Source: Psychroserpens ponticola (GTDB lineage: Bacteria > Bacteroidota > Bacteroidia > Flavobacteriales > Flavobacteriaceae). Taken from it: 64,000 nt of DNA. Below are positions 61,612 through 64,000 of this stretch, piece after piece; the stretch's first letter is position 1; every line of letters starts with the position of its first letter. The notes beneath the pieces were generated by a model. That model saw only the letters and a program-made list of their open reading frames with translations. It did not search any database and was not told where the DNA came from. The position numbers and the translations under genes are program-made. The stretch lies in contig NZ_CP116221.1 of NCBI RefSeq assembly GCF_023556315.2, positions 1,561,001-1,625,000 on the forward strand. The letters are read 5' to 3'.

Positions 61612-61824
61612 TTAATTACAGCCGCAACCACCTCCAGTTTTTCCACCATTTCCACCAGCAGCAGCTTCTCTATAGGAATGAAATGTACTAATATTTCTAT
61701 CCGATTTTTTATCTGCTAAAAGCATATCTGGATCGTTAAGATTTACTTTTTCATATTCTTTAACTGCGACACAAGATGTTAGCGATGTAAGAATTAATGT
61801 GATTATAATAAGACGCTTGATCAT
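61612..61824 (-). CDS. DUF4266 lipoprotein with CGC tail
   Basis: 70 residues. The lipobox SLTSC gives Cys18. The mature part has EYEKVNLNDPDMLLADKKSD and ends in a glycine-rich tail with two cysteines (GGGCGCN, C67 and C69). The family occurs next to DUF3570, ApbE and thioredoxin genes. The CxC pair suggests metal or redox chemistry. Its start overlaps the end of apbE by 4 nt. Confidence 0.88.
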   Translation of the reverse strand: MIKRLIIITLILTSLTSCVAVKEYEKVNLNDPDMLLADKKSDRNISTFHSYREAAAGGNGGKTGGGCGCN

Positions 61825-62804
61825 ATTTTGTTGATTTTAATATTCGTTGAAGTAAAGATATTTCCATCCTTATCAATAATTAGGCATTCTATATTTGGCA
61901 ATTGGTTGATTCGATTTATTCCGACGTCTTTTCCCATGACGAAAACTGAGGTTGACAAGGCATCGGCTAATTCGGCTTTAGGAGCAAAAACAGTTACACT
62001 TATGATTCCTGTTGATGGATAACCAGTTCGAGGATCGATAATATGTGTGTAACGTATTCCGTTGAAATTAACATATTTCTCATAATTGCCAGAAGTTACC
62101 ACTGCTCCATCTGTAATTGGCAATAATGCAAAGGTCTTGTTTTTATTTAATGGATTTGTAATGGCTACTTTCCAATCTTCACCATTGGTTTGTTTTCCCC
62201 AAGTTGACATATCACCTGAAGCATTTATAATTCCTGAAACAACACCTTTCTCTATTAATAACGATTTTGCTTTATCAGCAGCATAGCCTTTGCCAATGGC
62301 TCCAAAACCAATTTTCATGCCTTTGATTTTAAGGAATACGGTTAAATTAGTTTCATTTAATTCGATGTTTTTAAATCCAACTTTACTTACAGAAGCTTTT
62401 ATTTCTGTTTCGGAAGGCATCTCAGTCATACTTCCATCAAACTTCCAAATTCTATCCATTGATGCGTAAGAAATATCAAATGCACCATCTGTGAGTTGGG
62501 TAATTGCTAATGAGCGTTTAATTAAATCGAATAATTCTTTATTCACTTTAACAGGCTCAATTCCTGCTTTACTATTAATTTTAGAGGTTTGAGAATTTGA
62601 ATCCCAAGAAGAGATAAGACTTTCAATTCTTGAAATTTCATCGGTTGCAAGTTGAATATATGAATTCGCTTCAGTTGAATCTTTAGCCACAACTGTAATG
62701 TCAAAACGACTTCCCATAAGTTTTAATGTACGCTTGTACACACTTTGTGCTTCAATTTGAAGTGTGATTAAAATAAAGACTACGAGCAGGTTGCGTGTTT
62801 TCAA
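61821..62804 (-). CDS. apbE: FAD:protein FMN transferase ApbE
   Basis: Transfers FMN from FAD onto Ser/Thr of target proteins in the periplasm. A signal peptide precedes motifs of the family: MGSRFDITVVA, then GAIGKGYAADKAK, NASGDMSTWG, IDPRTGYPS and the metal-binding region ALSTSVFVMG. 327 residues is normal. It follows the thioredoxin gene by 4 nt and overlaps DUF4266. Confidence 0.95.
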   Translation of the reverse strand: MKTRNLLVVFILITLQIEAQSVYKRTLKLMGSRFDITVVAKDSTEANSYIQLATDEISRIESLISSWDSNSQTSKINSKAGIEPVKVNKELFDLIKRSLAITQLTDGAFDISYASMDRIWKFDGSMTEMPSETEIKASVSKVGFKNIELNETNLTVFLKIKGMKIGFGAIGKGYAADKAKSLLIEKGVVSGIINASGDMSTWGKQTNGEDWKVAITNPLNKNKTFALLPITDGAVVTSGNYEKYVNFNGIRYTHIIDPRTGYPSTGIISVTVFAPKAELADALSTSVFVMGKDVGINRINQLPNIECLIIDKDGNIFTSTNIKINKI

Positions 62805-62808
62805 GTGT

Positions 62809-63246
62809 TTATTTACTAAAAGATTCTAATATTTTAATATATGCTGAAGGGGTTGTTTTTTTATAACCAGTAACACCTAATTTATTCCCATCTGAATCTA
62901 AAATAACAACATATGGAAAGTATCCATTTTTGTTAAATTGCTCTGCTAAATTATTGTTATGTTTTTGCTGCGCTTCAGTTAATGCATTTTTTTTTCGCTT
63001 TGGAAAATCGGCTTGAAGCATTACGAAATGTTCTTTCGCATAGGTTTGAAATTCTTTAGTGCTCCAAATTTCTTTGTCCAATTTAATACAAGGTGCACAC
63101 CAATCTGAACCTTGAAATACCAAGATGATTGTTTTATTATCCTGTTTTGCAATGAGTTTGGCTTTTTCAAAGTCAGTAACCCAATCTTGAGCCAAACTAA
63201 TAAAAGAAATAAAAAAGAAGATGGTACTTATACTTAGGGTCTTCAT
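62809..63246 (-). CDS. Exported thioredoxin-family protein
   Basis: 145 residues with a signal peptide (FISLAQ). The active site is GSDWCAPCIKLDKEIW (WCAPC), followed by FPYVVILDSDGNKLG with the expected cis-proline segment. It is the first gene of the operon and would keep thiols reduced or deliver electrons in the periplasm, for example to the CxC of the DUF4266 protein (inference). Confidence 0.92.
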   Translation of the reverse strand: MKTLSISTIFFFISFISLAQDWVTDFEKAKLIAKQDNKTIILVFQGSDWCAPCIKLDKEIWSTKEFQTYAKEHFVMLQADFPKRKKNALTEAQQKHNNNLAEQFNKNGYFPYVVILDSDGNKLGVTGYKKTTPSAYIKILESFSK

Positions 63247-63370
63247 ATTTATAAAAGTTAGGTTAATCTTCAGCTATAAATTTTATTAAAAAAATAAAAT
63301 CTAGGACTAAATAGTTTTATAAACGAAGAAACGTATAATTAACAAGAAGTATTGTAACCAATGTTACACA

Positions 63371-64000
63371 TTAAAATAATGTACCTTGACCAGAGTCGTC
63401 TTCTTTAGGGTTTGGTTTGTCTTCAGAAGTTTCTTTAGAGTCTGAAGATTCAACTGTTTCATCAACAACTTCTATGTCAATAGCATTTACTTCTTCAGGA
63501 GCTTCATATGGTAATGATTCTAATATGTTTACCTGATTTACCTTGTCTTTAGTTAATTGATTTCCTAGAGCTGAAATTCCTTTTATGGCAATAAATTCTT
63601 CAAGGTTAATCGTTTCATTGTCCTTTCGGTCTTTACCTCGTTCTTTTGTAAATTCTATTTCAGCCATTGGCTTCCAATCTGTAGACACTATTTCTAATTG
63701 TGTATTTGGGTGTTCAGATATAAATGATTCTTCTTTCCCTTCATTTTCAATTAAGAAACGTTTTACGTAGTACATTTCCTTTTCGCCATTGAAATAAATA
63801 ACTGATATTGGTTTTTTAGGAATCCACTTTTCTAAGACAATCATATCATTATCAAAATGAGTACTCAGTTCTGGTAAAATGGTTTTGAGCATGCCAGACT
63901 GTGTGATGATCAATAAACGATCTTCTCCTCTAAATTCGCCAATTAATTCACCTCTTGTATCGACATTAAGTCTTTGAACGGTGTCGTCAAACCATATTTT
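63371..64000 (-). CDS. GyrA/ParC-type topoisomerase subunit A, C-terminal part (partial)
   Basis: The frame is open to the right edge, so the gene starts outside the window. The visible 210 residues begin KIWFDDTVQRLNVDTRGEL and include ITQSGMLKTILPELSTHFDND, typical of the C-terminal region of the DNA gyrase/topoisomerase IV A subunit in Flavobacteriia. The last ~45 residues are an acidic tail (VVDETVESSDSKETSED). It may be the ParC-like protein, because Bacteroidota encode a second GyrA homologue; the N-terminal catalytic part cannot be checked here. Confidence 0.82.
   Translation of the reverse strand, partial: KIWFDDTVQRLNVDTRGELIGEFRGEDRLLIITQSGMLKTILPELSTHFDNDMIVLEKWIPKKPISVIYFNGEKEMYYVKRFLIENEGKEESFISEHPNTQLEIVSTDWKPMAEIEFTKERGKDRKDNETINLEEFIAIKGISALGNQLTKDKVNQVNILESLPYEAPEEVNAIDIEVVDETVESSDSKETSEDKPNPKEDDSGQGTLF

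Noticed and set aside
1-64000. tRNA, rRNA, CRISPR, insertion sequence or prophage
   Set aside because: I looked for cloverleaf-like segments, regular spaced repeats, transposase and integrase motifs and found none that hold up.

Overview
The window is a 64 kb piece of a low-GC chromosome from the Bacteroidota, most probably a marine member of the Flavobacteriaceae. Signs of this are a secreted metalloprotease with a type IX secretion (T9SS) C-terminal sorting domain, many surface-type lipoproteins, a fused E1 alpha/beta 2-oxoacid dehydrogenase, TAnnTTTG-type -7 promoter boxes, family-typical DUFs (DUF3570, DUF4266, DUF1835, DUF1853, DCC/DUF393) and a short dispersed TCACnTnGAGnGCAGTCGA repeat of a kind I recall from such genomes. 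I see no rRNA, tRNA, CRISPR array, transposase, integrase or prophage. Most of the window is ordinary core chromosome.

Layout. 0-6.6 kb: the end of a small membrane protein, a divergent TruA-type pseudouridine synthase, a LytTR membrane regulator, an S41 peptidase-like protein and a 1051-residue M43 metalloprotease. 6.7-14 kb: a complete histidine operon on the minus strand (hisG-D-C-B-H-A-F-IE), preceded by a leader peptide with the run HHHFH and a terminator/antiterminator pair. 14-18.3 kb: a minus-strand group (FabG, VWA membrane protein, SPFH protein, SH3-like exported protein). 18.4-26 kb: DUF1853, a MORN-type lipoprotein, topoisomerase III, an RluE-like synthase, a cold-shock-domain protein and a helicase. 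26.1-26.4 kb: a compact transcription unit with a TTGTAA-N17-TATAAT promoter, two tiny ORFs and a strong terminator. 26.5-39 kb: housekeeping and small lipoprotein genes including the E1 fusion, SUI1/YciH, a nucleoside phosphorylase, ung and a MutS2-like ATPase without an Smr domain.

39-43.8 kb holds the most unusual protein-coding locus: a cholesterol-dependent-cytolysin-like lipoprotein and an unknown partner lipoprotein in one operon. Divergent to them is a membrane-anchored TPR regulator with a C-terminal helix-turn-helix. The shared intergenic region carries two copies of a tandem GGACAAA-type direct repeat and a structured 5' leader. At 44.64-44.78 kb lies a strongly structured candidate non-coding RNA: a closing stem, three internal hairpins, a promoter-like TATAAT and a T-run. 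It abuts the end of a tightly packed five-gene operon (glutathione-synthetase-like ATP-grasp, sulfurtransferase, small acidic helical protein, N-formylglutamate-amidohydrolase-like, QEGLA metallopeptidase) that looks like an uncharacterised small-molecule or peptide pathway.

49-64 kb: a dicarboxylate/amino acid symporter, chorismate synthase, an LpxH-like phosphoesterase, a giant FAD/Fe-S oxidoreductase, a small beta-barrel protein, a DinB protein, an Lrp regulator, an M14 carboxypeptidase, an XRE regulator with palindromic operators, and TerC. Next comes a thioredoxin-ApbE-DUF4266-DUF3570 operon in which the DUF3570 protein contains a D-x-x-S-G-A-S sequence resembling the ApbE flavinylation motif. 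The window ends inside a GyrA/ParC-type topoisomerase subunit. All calls rest on reading the sequence and on remembered family motifs; no searches or folding programs were run.
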